DNA of 64,000 nt, taken from NCBI RefSeq assembly GCF_030285785.1, contig NZ_CP127247.1, positions 1,883,501 through 1,947,500 on the forward strand, in the 5' to 3' direction. A program made the translations under genes and the position numbers. Positions 56,736 to 64,000 of the stretch are shown piece after piece. Numbering within the stretch: the stretch's first letter is position 1; each line of letters starts with the position of its first letter. This DNA comes from Parasedimentitalea psychrophila (GTDB lineage Bacteria > Pseudomonadota > Alphaproteobacteria > Rhodobacterales > Rhodobacteraceae). Under the pieces are notes generated by a model that ran no database searches, was not told the DNA's origin, and worked only from the letters and a program-made list of their open reading frames with translations.

Positions 56736-58307
56736 ATGACCAAATCAATCACTCACACGGGTCTGACCCGACGGAGCGTGCTGCGCGGTGCAACGGCACT
56801 GGGTGCGGCAGCCTTGATCCTGCCGGCTAGCATGCGCGCCGCATCGGCTGAGCCAAAAAAGGGTGGAATCCTGCGTATTGGCATGGGCCATGGTAGCACC
56901 TCGGACAGCTTGGATCCGGGCTCTTGGGACAATGCCTATTCGCAGGTGTTTGCGTCTTCGCGTCACAACTACCTGACCGAGATCGACGCCGATGGCGCGT
57001 TGCAGCCTGAAATCGCCGAAAGCTGGGAAGCCTCTGCCGACGCCGCAACCTGGACCTTCAAGATCCGTCAGGGCGTAACGTTCCACTCTGGCAAAGCACT
57101 GGATGCGGAAGATGTGATCGCCTCGATCAACTTCCACCGTGGCGAAGACAGTACATCGGCTGCTAAACCAATCGTGGACGGTATCACTGACATCAAGGCC
57201 GATGGCAGCCACACCGTGGTTGTTTCGCTGGACGCGGGCAATGCTGACTTCCCGTTCATCATGTCGGATTACCACATCGCGATCATGCCAGCCAAAGACG
57301 GCGCTATTGATCCGACGTCGGCTGATGGCTGTGGCGCATATGTCGTCGATAGCTTCGAGGCCGGTGTCGAGGCGCGGATGACCCGCAACCCGAACTACTG
57401 GAAGTCGGACCGGGCCCATTTTGACGGCATTGAGTTGCTGCCAATCGTTGATGGCGCTGCCCGCCAGAACGCTCTGATCAGTGGTCAGGTTGATGTGATC
57501 GACCGGGTTGATCTGAACACTGTGCACCTGCTGAAGCGCGCCCGAAATATCAACGTTCTGTCGGTTACAGGGTCGCAGCATTATGTGTTCCCAATGGACT
57601 CGCGTGCGGCACCGTTCAGCGACAACAATGTGCGGATGGCGATGAAACACGCGGTTGACCGTGAAGAGCTGGTTGAAAAGATCCTCAACGGCTATGGCTC
57701 TGTCGGCAACGACCACCCAATCAGCACCGCCAACCGGTTCCACGCTGGTGATGCGCTGGAACAGCGCACCTATGATGCGGACAAGGCCAAATGGTATCTG
57801 AAGCAGGCCGGGCTGGATTCGATCGACCTTGAACTGTCGGTCAGCGATGCGGCCTTTGGTGGCGCCGTGGATGCCGGTGTTCTGATGTCGGAAAAATCGG
57901 CTGCTGCTGGCATCAAGCTGACAGTAAAGCGTGAGCCAAGCGATGGTTATTGGTCCAACGTCTGGATGAAGAAACCTTTTGTTGCCAGCTACTGGGGTGG
58001 CCGCCCGACTGAGGACTGGATGTTCAGCACCGCCTATAAGTCTGGCGTAAACTGGAACGAAAGCTATTGGGAAAATGCCCGCTTTGATCAACTTCTGGCC
58101 GCTGCGCGGTCCGAGCTGGACAATGACAAGCGCCGTGAGATGTATGTCGAGATGCAGGGGCTGGTCCGCGACGAAGGCAGCACAATCATCCCGATGTTTG
58201 CCAGCTACGTGATGGCGCATTCCACGGCAGTGGCCACGCCAGACACAGTTGCGCCGAACTGGACTATGGACGGGTTCCGGGTCGCAGAACGTTGGTGGTT
58301 TGCCTAA
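56736..58307 (+). CDS. peptide/nickel-type ABC transporter substrate-binding protein
   Basis: 523 aa family-5 extracellular binding protein (DppA/OppA). Tat-type signal TRRSVLRGATALGAAALILPAS. AESWEASADAATWTFKIRQGVTFHSG is the family signature. GGAGG lies 7 nt before the ATG. First gene of the importer operon, followed by a hairpin. Members transport di/oligopeptides but also opines, sugars and other solutes; ligand unknown. Confidence 0.93.
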   Translation: MTKSITHTGLTRRSVLRGATALGAAALILPASMRAASAEPKKGGILRIGMGHGSTSDSLDPGSWDNAYSQVFASSRHNYLTEIDADGALQPEIAESWEASADAATWTFKIRQGVTFHSGKALDAEDVIASINFHRGEDSTSAAKPIVDGITDIKADGSHTVVVSLDAGNADFPFIMSDYHIAIMPAKDGAIDPTSADGCGAYVVDSFEAGVEARMTRNPNYWKSDRAHFDGIELLPIVDGAARQNALISGQVDVIDRVDLNTVHLLKRARNINVLSVTGSQHYVFPMDSRAAPFSDNNVRMAMKHAVDREELVEKILNGYGSVGNDHPISTANRFHAGDALEQRTYDADKAKWYLKQAGLDSIDLELSVSDAAFGGAVDAGVLMSEKSAAAGIKLTVKREPSDGYWSNVWMKKPFVASYWGGRPTEDWMFSTAYKSGVNWNESYWENARFDQLLAAARSELDNDKRREMYVEMQGLVRDEGSTIIPMFASYVMAHSTAVATPDTVAPNWTMDGFRVAERWWFA

Positions 58308-58332
58308 GCTCCGCGACACTTAAAAATACCTG

Positions 58333-58365
58333 CAGCCCCGAGGTCTATGCTTCGGGGCTGTCTTT
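58333..58365 (+). terminator. hairpin between binding protein and permeases
   Basis: CAGCCCCGA (58333-58341) / TCGGGGCTG (58352-58360) followed by TCTTT. Likely partial terminator or mRNA stabiliser raising binding-protein levels. Confidence 0.65.
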
Positions 58366-58419
58366 CCTGGCGGCAGGCAAAAACAATAAGCCGCCGGACA
58401 AACGGAGGAACTAGGACAG

Positions 58420-59373
58420 ATGGCACATGTTTGGCGTATGATCGCTCAGCGTCTCGCCCTTGGGTTTTTGACGCTTTTTGTGGTCTCACTGTTGATCTTT
58501 GGGGCCACCGAATTGTTGCCCGGCGATTTCGCCGAGGCCATTCTCGGTCAATCTGCAACGCCCGAAACCATCGCCGCAATTCGCCGCGAACTGGGGCTCG
58601 ATCAACCTTTCCACACACGCTACGTCAGCTGGCTGAGTAGCGTGCTGCAGGGGGATTTCGGAAAATCTCTGGCCAATCAGCAACCGGTAATCGAGCTGAT
58701 ATCCAAGCGATTGGGCAATACGCTGTTCCTGGCCCTTTATGCGGCCGCGATGGCGGTGCCACTGGCCCTGATCCTGGGCATCCTGGCGGCGCTGTTTCGC
58801 AATTCGGTCTTTGACCGGATGTCAAACGCTCTGGCGCTGACCTCGATCTCGTTCCCTGAATTCTTTGTCGCTTATATCCTGATCCTCTGGTTTGCGCAGA
58901 CTGGCTACTTCCCGTCGATCGTGCGGTTGTCCTCTGGTATCAGCTTTGGCGAATCGCTGTATCGCAGCTTCTTGCCGGCGCTGACCCTGACCCTGGTGGT
59001 CACTGCCCATATGATGCGGATGACACGGGCGGCTCTCATCAACCTGCTGGCCAGTCCCTATATCGAAATGGCGCGGCTAAAGGGCATGAGCCCGATGCGG
59101 GTGATCCTGCGGCATGCGCTGCCCAATGCGCTGGCCCCGATCATCAATGTGGTGGCGCTGAACCTGGCCTATCTGATCACCGGCGTGGTGGTGGTCGAGG
59201 TGGTGTTTGTCTATCCCGGTCTTGGCCAGTTGATGGTCGACAGCGTGTCGCGTCGCGACATTCCCGTAGTGCAGGCGGTGGCGCTGATCTTTGCCTCTGC
59301 TTATGTGCTGCTTAATCTCACTGCCGATGTGCTTTCGACCCTGTCGAATCCGCGGCTGATGCACCGGCGCTGA
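58420..59373 (+). CDS. peptide-type ABC transporter permease (DppB-like)
   Basis: 317 aa with six membrane segments. N-terminal TQ-like LALGFLTLFVVSLLIFGATELLPGDFA and EAA loop EMARLKGMSPMRVILRHALPNALAPI are typical of DppB/OppB. GGAGGAAC precedes ATG 58420. Pairs with the DppC-like permease 10 nt downstream. Confidence 0.94.
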   Translation: MAHVWRMIAQRLALGFLTLFVVSLLIFGATELLPGDFAEAILGQSATPETIAAIRRELGLDQPFHTRYVSWLSSVLQGDFGKSLANQQPVIELISKRLGNTLFLALYAAAMAVPLALILGILAALFRNSVFDRMSNALALTSISFPEFFVAYILILWFAQTGYFPSIVRLSSGISFGESLYRSFLPALTLTLVVTAHMMRMTRAALINLLASPYIEMARLKGMSPMRVILRHALPNALAPIINVVALNLAYLITGVVVVEVVFVYPGLGQLMVDSVSRRDIPVVQAVALIFASAYVLLNLTADVLSTLSNPRLMHRR

Positions 59374-59383
59374 GGGGAAAACC

Positions 59384-60307
59384 ATGAGCATTCTGATTTC
59401 GATATTCTGGTTCGCAGTGGCTGTGGTTGGCGCCATGGCGCTTGGCTGGCTGTTCCGGGCCTTTGTGGTTGCGGTTTCACCGCAGCGGCAGGCGCAAGAT
59501 ATGCGCAAAGCGCCGCTGACCGCCAGCTTTGGCCTGCTGGTCATTCTTGTCTATGTGCTGGTTGCTGCGCTGGCACCGGTTATCGCACCATTTGGCGAAA
59601 GCGAAGTGGTGGGCGGCGAGTTCCTGCCCTGGGATTCGACCTATCTGTTGGGCACCGACAATCTGGGGCGCGATATGCTGACCCGGATGATATATGGCGC
59701 CCGCAATACTGTCGGCATTGCCTTTACCATTACTGCGCTGGCGTTTTTCGTGGGCACGGTTCTGGGCCTGCTGGCGGCAGTCGTTGGCGGCTGGCTTGAC
59801 CAAGTGCTGAGCCGGTCCGTCGATGTGCTGATGGCAATCCCGTCGCTGATCTTTTCGCTGCTGTTGCTGACGATCTTTGGCACCTCGGTGCTGTCGCTGG
59901 TGCTGGTTATTGCCACGGTCGATGCCACCCGGGTCTTTCGTCTGGCGCGATCGGTGGCGCAGGGCATTGTGGTGATGGACTATATCGAGGCGGCGCGGTT
60001 GCGCGGCGAAGGCAAATGGTGGTTGATCACCCGCGAGATCCTGCCCAATGCGATGGCACCTCTGGTGGCTGAATTCGGGCTGCGGTTCTGCTTTGTCTTT
60101 CTGGCCATCTCGGGGCTGTCGTTCCTGGGTCTGGGGATCCAGCCGCCCACCGCTGACTGGGGTGGCATGGTGCGTGACAACGCAACACTGATCACCTTTG
60201 GCGACCTCACACCGTTCTTGCCGGCTGGCGCGATTGCGCTGTTGACTGTGGCGGTCAATTTTGTGGTCGATTGGCAGCTACATAAATCCAGCGGATTGAA
60301 GGAATAA
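59384..60307 (+). CDS. peptide-type ABC transporter permease (DppC-like)
   Basis: 307 aa with six to seven membrane segments; one extra N-terminal segment (residues 4-25) before the usual first helix. LGTDNLGRDMLTRMIYGARNT and EAARLRGEGKWWLITREILPNAMAPL are DppC signatures. Directly followed by the ATPase gene (3-nt gap). Confidence 0.94.
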   Translation: MSILISIFWFAVAVVGAMALGWLFRAFVVAVSPQRQAQDMRKAPLTASFGLLVILVYVLVAALAPVIAPFGESEVVGGEFLPWDSTYLLGTDNLGRDMLTRMIYGARNTVGIAFTITALAFFVGTVLGLLAAVVGGWLDQVLSRSVDVLMAIPSLIFSLLLLTIFGTSVLSLVLVIATVDATRVFRLARSVAQGIVVMDYIEAARLRGEGKWWLITREILPNAMAPLVAEFGLRFCFVFLAISGLSFLGLGIQPPTADWGGMVRDNATLITFGDLTPFLPAGAIALLTVAVNFVVDWQLHKSSGLKE

Positions 60308-60310
60308 ACC

Positions 60311-61945
60311 ATGGCGGATCAAGACAACACAGAAAACCGCCTGCTGACCATCCGCAATCTGTGGATTGAAGGGCAAAGCGAAGACAAGTGGTCACCGATC
60401 ATCAAAGGTGTGGATCTGGACCTGAACCGGGGCGAAGTGCTGGGGTTGATCGGGGAATCCGGGGCAGGTAAGTCCACTCTTGGTCTGGCGGCGATGGGCT
60501 TTACCCGCGATGGCTGCCGCATCAGCGACGGCACTGTCGAATTCGACGGCATTGACCTGCGCCATGCTGCGCCGGGAGAGCGGCGCGGCTTGCTGGGCAA
60601 GCGTATCGCCTATGTGGCGCAATCCGCGGCGGCCAGTTTCAACCCGGCCCACAAGCTGATTGATCAATACAGCGAGGCGCCGGTGGTGCATGGGGTGATG
60701 TCGCGGCAACAAGCCGAGACCGACGCCACCAGTCTCTATGAACAGATGCAATTGCCGGACCCCGACCAGATCGGCTTTCGCTATCCGCATCAGGTCTCGG
60801 GCGGGCAGCTGCAACGGGCAATGACGGCGATGGCGATGTCCTGTCGGCCTGACCTGATCATCTTTGATGAACCCACCACGGCGCTGGATGTGACCACTCA
60901 GATCGAGGTTCTGGCGGCTATCCGCTCTATCGTCAAAGAGTTCAACACTGCTGCGATCTACATCACCCATGATCTGGCGGTGGTGGCGCAGATGGCGGAT
61001 CGCATCAAGGTGCTGCTGAAGGGGGAAGAGGTCGAAGAGGCCGATACCCGCACCATGCTGTCCACCCCGCAAGAGGACTATACCAAGTCGCTTTGGGCGG
61101 TGCGCAGTTATGCGCGTGCCGAACAGGCGGACACCGACAAGGGCACTCCGGTTGTTTCGGTGCGCAATGTCACCGCCGGCTATGGCGCGACCACAGTGCT
61201 GGATGATGTCAGCTTTGACTTCTATCAGGGCCGCACGGTTGCGGTTGTCGGCGAAAGTGGCTCGGGTAAATCGACCGCGGCGCGGGTGATCACTGGTTTG
61301 CTGCCGCCTAGCAAGGGTGAGGTGTTGTTTGACAGCAAGGTCATGCCTGCCGATTACCGGTCCCGCCACCGTGATCAGCTGCGTCAGGTGCAGATGATCT
61401 ATCAGATGGCGGATACCGCGCTGAACCCCAAGCTGCGCCTGCGCGAGCTGATCGGGCGCCCGGCACAGATGTATCTGGGCCTTAAGGGTAAGGCATTGGA
61501 CGAACGGGTGCGCGAGCTGCTGTCGCTGATCGAGCTGGAGCCGGATCAGTATATCGACCGCTTGCCGTCCGAGTTGTCCGGCGGCCAGAAACAGCGGATC
61601 GGTATTGCCCGGGCGCTGGCCGCCGAGCCCAAGTTCATCATCTGTGACGAGGTCACCTCGGCGCTGGATCAGCTGGTGGCCGAGGGTATCCTGCGTCTGC
61701 TGGACAACCTGCAGGCCGAGTTCAATCTGGGCTATATGTTCATCACCCATGATCTGGCCACGGTTCGCGCCATTGCCGATGACGTGGTGGTGATGCAGCA
61801 GGGTAAGGTGGTGGAACAGGGCCAAAAGGCCGCGATGTTCCAGCCGCCGCATCATCCCTATACGGAACTGCTGCTCAGCTCGGTGCCCGAAATGGACCCG
61901 GACTGGCTGTCCAATTTGCTCGAGGCGCGGGCAGAGGCCGGCTGA
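60311..61945 (+). CDS. ABC transporter ATP-binding protein, fused DppD-DppF type
   Basis: 544 aa with two complete ATPase domains: first with Walker A GESGAGKST, signature SGGQLQRAM and Walker B LIIFDEPTTALD; second with GESGSGKST, SGGQKQRIG and FIICDEVTSALDQ. The fusion replaces separate DppD and DppF. In the second domain the Walker B carries V (DEVTSALD) instead of P, common in DppF-like proteins. Completes the importer operon. Confidence 0.94.
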   Translation: MADQDNTENRLLTIRNLWIEGQSEDKWSPIIKGVDLDLNRGEVLGLIGESGAGKSTLGLAAMGFTRDGCRISDGTVEFDGIDLRHAAPGERRGLLGKRIAYVAQSAAASFNPAHKLIDQYSEAPVVHGVMSRQQAETDATSLYEQMQLPDPDQIGFRYPHQVSGGQLQRAMTAMAMSCRPDLIIFDEPTTALDVTTQIEVLAAIRSIVKEFNTAAIYITHDLAVVAQMADRIKVLLKGEEVEEADTRTMLSTPQEDYTKSLWAVRSYARAEQADTDKGTPVVSVRNVTAGYGATTVLDDVSFDFYQGRTVAVVGESGSGKSTAARVITGLLPPSKGEVLFDSKVMPADYRSRHRDQLRQVQMIYQMADTALNPKLRLRELIGRPAQMYLGLKGKALDERVRELLSLIELEPDQYIDRLPSELSGGQKQRIGIARALAAEPKFIICDEVTSALDQLVAEGILRLLDNLQAEFNLGYMFITHDLATVRAIADDVVVMQQGKVVEQGQKAAMFQPPHHPYTELLLSSVPEMDPDWLSNLLEARAEAG

Positions 61946-61952
61946 CAAAAAA

Positions 61953-61974
61953 AGAGGGGCCGCGAGACCCCTCT
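61953..61974 (-). terminator. hairpin between importer operon and ilvD
   Basis: AGAGGGG (61953-61959) / CCCCTCT (61968-61974); on the minus strand it is followed by a seven-T run, so it is a strong terminator for ilvD; on the plus strand it sits 8 nt past the importer stop. Confidence 0.75.
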
Positions 61975-61994
61975 GAAATACCGATGATTTTGGA

Positions 61995-62021
61995 TTGGGC
62001 CTGCCAGTGTGGCAGGCCCAA
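61995..62021 (-). terminator. first ilvD terminator hairpin
   Basis: Perfect 12-bp stem TTGGGCCTGCCA / TGGCAGGCCCAA with a 3-nt loop, 5 nt past the ilvD stop. In tandem with the hairpin at 61953. Confidence 0.7.
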
Positions 62022-62026
62022 TTGCT

Positions 62027-63862
62027 TTAATCGACCTGGCGGACAGCGCCCTTGGCGGCGCTGGTGGTCAGCTTGGCATAGGCCTTTAGCGCCGTGGACA
62101 CCTTGCGCTTGCGCGGTTTGGCTGGGATCCATCCATTTGCATCCAGCACCTTGCGGCGTTCGGCCAGCACATCTTCGCTGACAGCTAGGTGGATCGACCG
62201 ATTCGGGATGTCGATCTCGATCTTGTCGCCGTGCTCGACCAGACCAATGGTGCCGCCCTCAGCCGCTTCGGGTGAGACGTGGCCGATGGACAGACCCGAG
62301 GTGCCGCCCGAGAAACGACCGTCGGTCAACAAGGCGCAATCCTTGCCCAGACCTTTGGATTTCAGGTAGCTGGTCGGATAGAGCATTTCCTGCATGCCGG
62401 GGCCGCCGCGCGGACCTTCATAGCGGATCACCACCACATCGCCGACCTTGACCTTGCCGGTCAGGATATCGCTGACCGCGGCGTCCTGGCTTTCGCAGAC
62501 ATAGGCCGAGCCGGTGAATTGCAGGATGCTGGCATCAACGCCGGCGGTTTTCACAATGCAGCCGTCCAGCGCGATATTGCCGAACAGCACTGCCAGGCCA
62601 CCATCCTGGCTAAAGGCATGTTCCTTGGAGCGGATCACGCCGCCCTTGCGGTCTTTGTCCAGTTCCTTGAAGCGGTTCGACTGGCTGAAGGCCTGGGTGG
62701 TGCGCACACCGCCGGGGGCGGCCTTGAACAGTTCCTCGGCCTCGGGGTTGTTGGCCACGGTGATATCCCATTTGCCAATCGCCTCAGCCATAGTGCTGGA
62801 ATGCACGGTGGCCACTTCGCCGTGCAGTAGACCGGCCCGGTACAGCTCGCCGAGGATCGAGAAGATGCCACCGGCGCGGTGGATGTCCTCCATGTGGACG
62901 TTTTCGACGTTGGGCGCGACTTTGCACAGACAGGGCACTTTGCGGCTGAGCCGGTCCATGTCCGTCATGGTGAAATCGACCTCGCCCTCATGGGCGATGG
63001 CCAGCAGGTGCAATACGGTGTTGGTTGAGCCCCCCATGGCGATGTCGACGCTCATGGCGTTCTCGAACGCGTCGAAGGAGGCAATATCGCGCGGCAGCAG
63101 GCCTTTTTCTTCGCCCTCATAGTGGCGCTTGGTGATGTCGACGATCTTGCGGCCGGCCTCAAGAAACAGGTTCTTGCGGTCCGAGTGGGTGGCCAGAGTC
63201 GAGCCATTGCCCGGCAGCGCCAGACCCAGGGCCTCGGCCAGACAGTTCATCGAGTTGGCGGTGAACATGCCAGAGCACGACCCACAGGTGGGGCAGGCGT
63301 TTTCTTCGATGTGCTGCACCTGCGCATCCGTCAGGGTCTCGCTGGCGGCGGCGACCATGGCATCAACCAGATCTATTTTCTTCATGTCGAGATCTTCGAA
63401 GTCGATCTTACCGGCCTCCATCGGGCCACCGGACACAAAGATCACCGGGATGTTGAGGCGCATGGCGGCCATCATCATGCCGGGGGTGATCTTGTCGCAG
63501 TTGGAGATGCAGACCATGGCGTCGGCGCAGTGGGCGTTGACCATGTATTCAACCGAATCGGCGATGATTTCGCGCGATGGCAGCGAGTAGAGCATGCCGT
63601 CGTGACCCATGGCGATACCGTCATCCACCGCGATGGTGTTGAATTCCTTGGCAACACCGCCCGCCGCCTCGACCTCACGCGCGACCATCTGGCCCAGATC
63701 TTTGAGGTGGACGTGACCGGGGACGAACTGGGTGAACGAGTTGACGATGGCGATGATTGGCTTGCCGAAATCACTGTCGGTCATGCCGGTGGCGCGCCAC
63801 AAGCCGCGGGCGCCGGCCATGTTGCGGCCATGGGTGGAGGTTCTTGAACGGTAAAATGGCAT
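62027..63862 (-). CDS. ilvD: dihydroxy-acid dehydratase
   Basis: 611 aa, dehydrates 2,3-dihydroxy acids to 2-oxo acids in Val/Leu/Ile and CoA synthesis. Iron-sulfur cysteines are in [13 protein letters not shown] and [23 protein letters not shown] and [15 protein letters not shown] are hallmarks. The length matches the 4Fe-4S IlvD group. ATG 63862 begins [20 protein letters not shown]. The 138 nt upstream to the window end show no gene. Confidence 0.97.
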   Translation of the reverse strand: MPFYRSRTSTHGRNMAGARGLWRATGMTDSDFGKPIIAIVNSFTQFVPGHVHLKDLGQMVAREVEAAGGVAKEFNTIAVDDGIAMGHDGMLYSLPSREIIADSVEYMVNAHCADAMVCISNCDKITPGMMMAAMRLNIPVIFVSGGPMEAGKIDFEDLDMKKIDLVDAMVAAASETLTDAQVQHIEENACPTCGSCSGMFTANSMNCLAEALGLALPGNGSTLATHSDRKNLFLEAGRKIVDITKRHYEGEEKGLLPRDIASFDAFENAMSVDIAMGGSTNTVLHLLAIAHEGEVDFTMTDMDRLSRKVPCLCKVAPNVENVHMEDIHRAGGIFSILGELYRAGLLHGEVATVHSSTMAEAIGKWDITVANNPEAEELFKAAPGGVRTTQAFSQSNRFKELDKDRKGGVIRSKEHAFSQDGGLAVLFGNIALDGCIVKTAGVDASILQFTGSAYVCESQDAAVSDILTGKVKVGDVVVIRYEGPRGGPGMQEMLYPTSYLKSKGLGKDCALLTDGRFSGGTSGLSIGHVSPEAAEGGTIGLVEHGDKIEIDIPNRSIHLAVSEDVLAERRKVLDANGWIPAKPRKRKVSTALKAYAKLTTSAAKGAVRQVD

Positions 63863-64000
63863 TGTGCTGTTTCCCTATGTTTGCCCTCAGGGACACGATT
63901 TGCGCAACAAACGCAATATGCCGGGGCGGTGTTTGAGTGTTTTAGACCTCTGCTCCGGTTTAACGGGCCTGAGCGGCGGCGGTGTTTGTCTGGGGGCGCT
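63863..64000. other. upstream region of ilvD at window end
   Basis: 138 nt; no gene recognised. A GGGA tract before ATG 63862 may be the ilvD ribosome-binding site. Confidence 0.4.

Noticed and set aside
60392-61948. 518-codon minus-strand frame opposite the fused ATPase, and 524 codons opposite the binding-protein gene at 56745-58319
   Set aside because: Composition rich in His/Gln/Arg typical of antisense frames; the sense genes are well-supported families.

Overview
The window is bacterial, GC-rich chromosomal DNA from an alphaproteobacterium, most likely a member of the Roseobacter group of Rhodobacteraceae. Supporting signs are the alphaproteobacterial 16S sequence, an rrn operon laid out 16S - tRNA-Ile - tRNA-Ala - 23S - 5S - tRNA-fMet with an extra segment near 23S helix 9, a DinB with an N-terminal zinc ribbon, LIV-type and TRAP transporters, and short intergenic inverted repeats that I recall as common in this group. 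I do not assign a genus.

Layout. 1-3.4 kb: a minus-strand operon of hybrid histidine kinase, OmpR-type regulator and a short-chain dehydrogenase. 3.6-12.25 kb: a plus-strand operon with a long-chain-type acyl-CoA ligase, a complete LIV-type ABC importer (two ATPases, two permeases, one binding protein) and a phenylacetate-CoA-ligase-like protein; together they suggest uptake and CoA activation of an organic acid. 12.4-15.4 kb: ferric-iron ABC permease and binding protein in convergent orientation, the latter behind an operator-like palindrome region. 15.6-27.7 kb: housekeeping and maintenance genes (rpmJ, tRNA-Val, N-formylglutamate amidohydrolase, dinB, pyrF, clpB, an SRPBCC protein, a TVP38 membrane protein, a glutamate-synthase-like flavoprotein, msrP-msrQ). 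27.9-34.5 kb: one complete rRNA operon.

34.5-41.8 kb: a genomic island integrated at the 3' end of tRNA-fMet. It has a 52-bp imperfect duplication of the tRNA end at its far border, a tyrosine integrase, and a triplet of 11-bp phased repeats just inside each border. Cargo: a secreted protein built largely of Gly-Ser-Gly-Asp-Ser repeats, a convergent LapG-like cysteine protease, a helicase-type ATPase remnant next to an IS5-family element, and an unknown 271-aa protein. 41.8-48.1 kb: a graveyard of IS6, IS21, IS30 and integrase fragments surrounding an intact 1180-aa metallophosphatase with three near-identical internal modules and a decayed RTX-type tail, plus an unknown membrane protein. 48.2-53.8 kb: a TRAP transporter operon, then a sulfotransferase-glycosyltransferase pair beside an IS3 scar.

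54.3-61.9 kb: a LysR regulator overlapping a formylglycine-generating enzyme, then an oligopeptide-type ABC importer with a fused double ATPase. 62.0-63.9 kb: ilvD on the minus strand. The most unusual content lies between 34.5 and 48 kb: the self-delimited island with its repeat protein and protease, and the modular phosphatase preserved among transposon debris.
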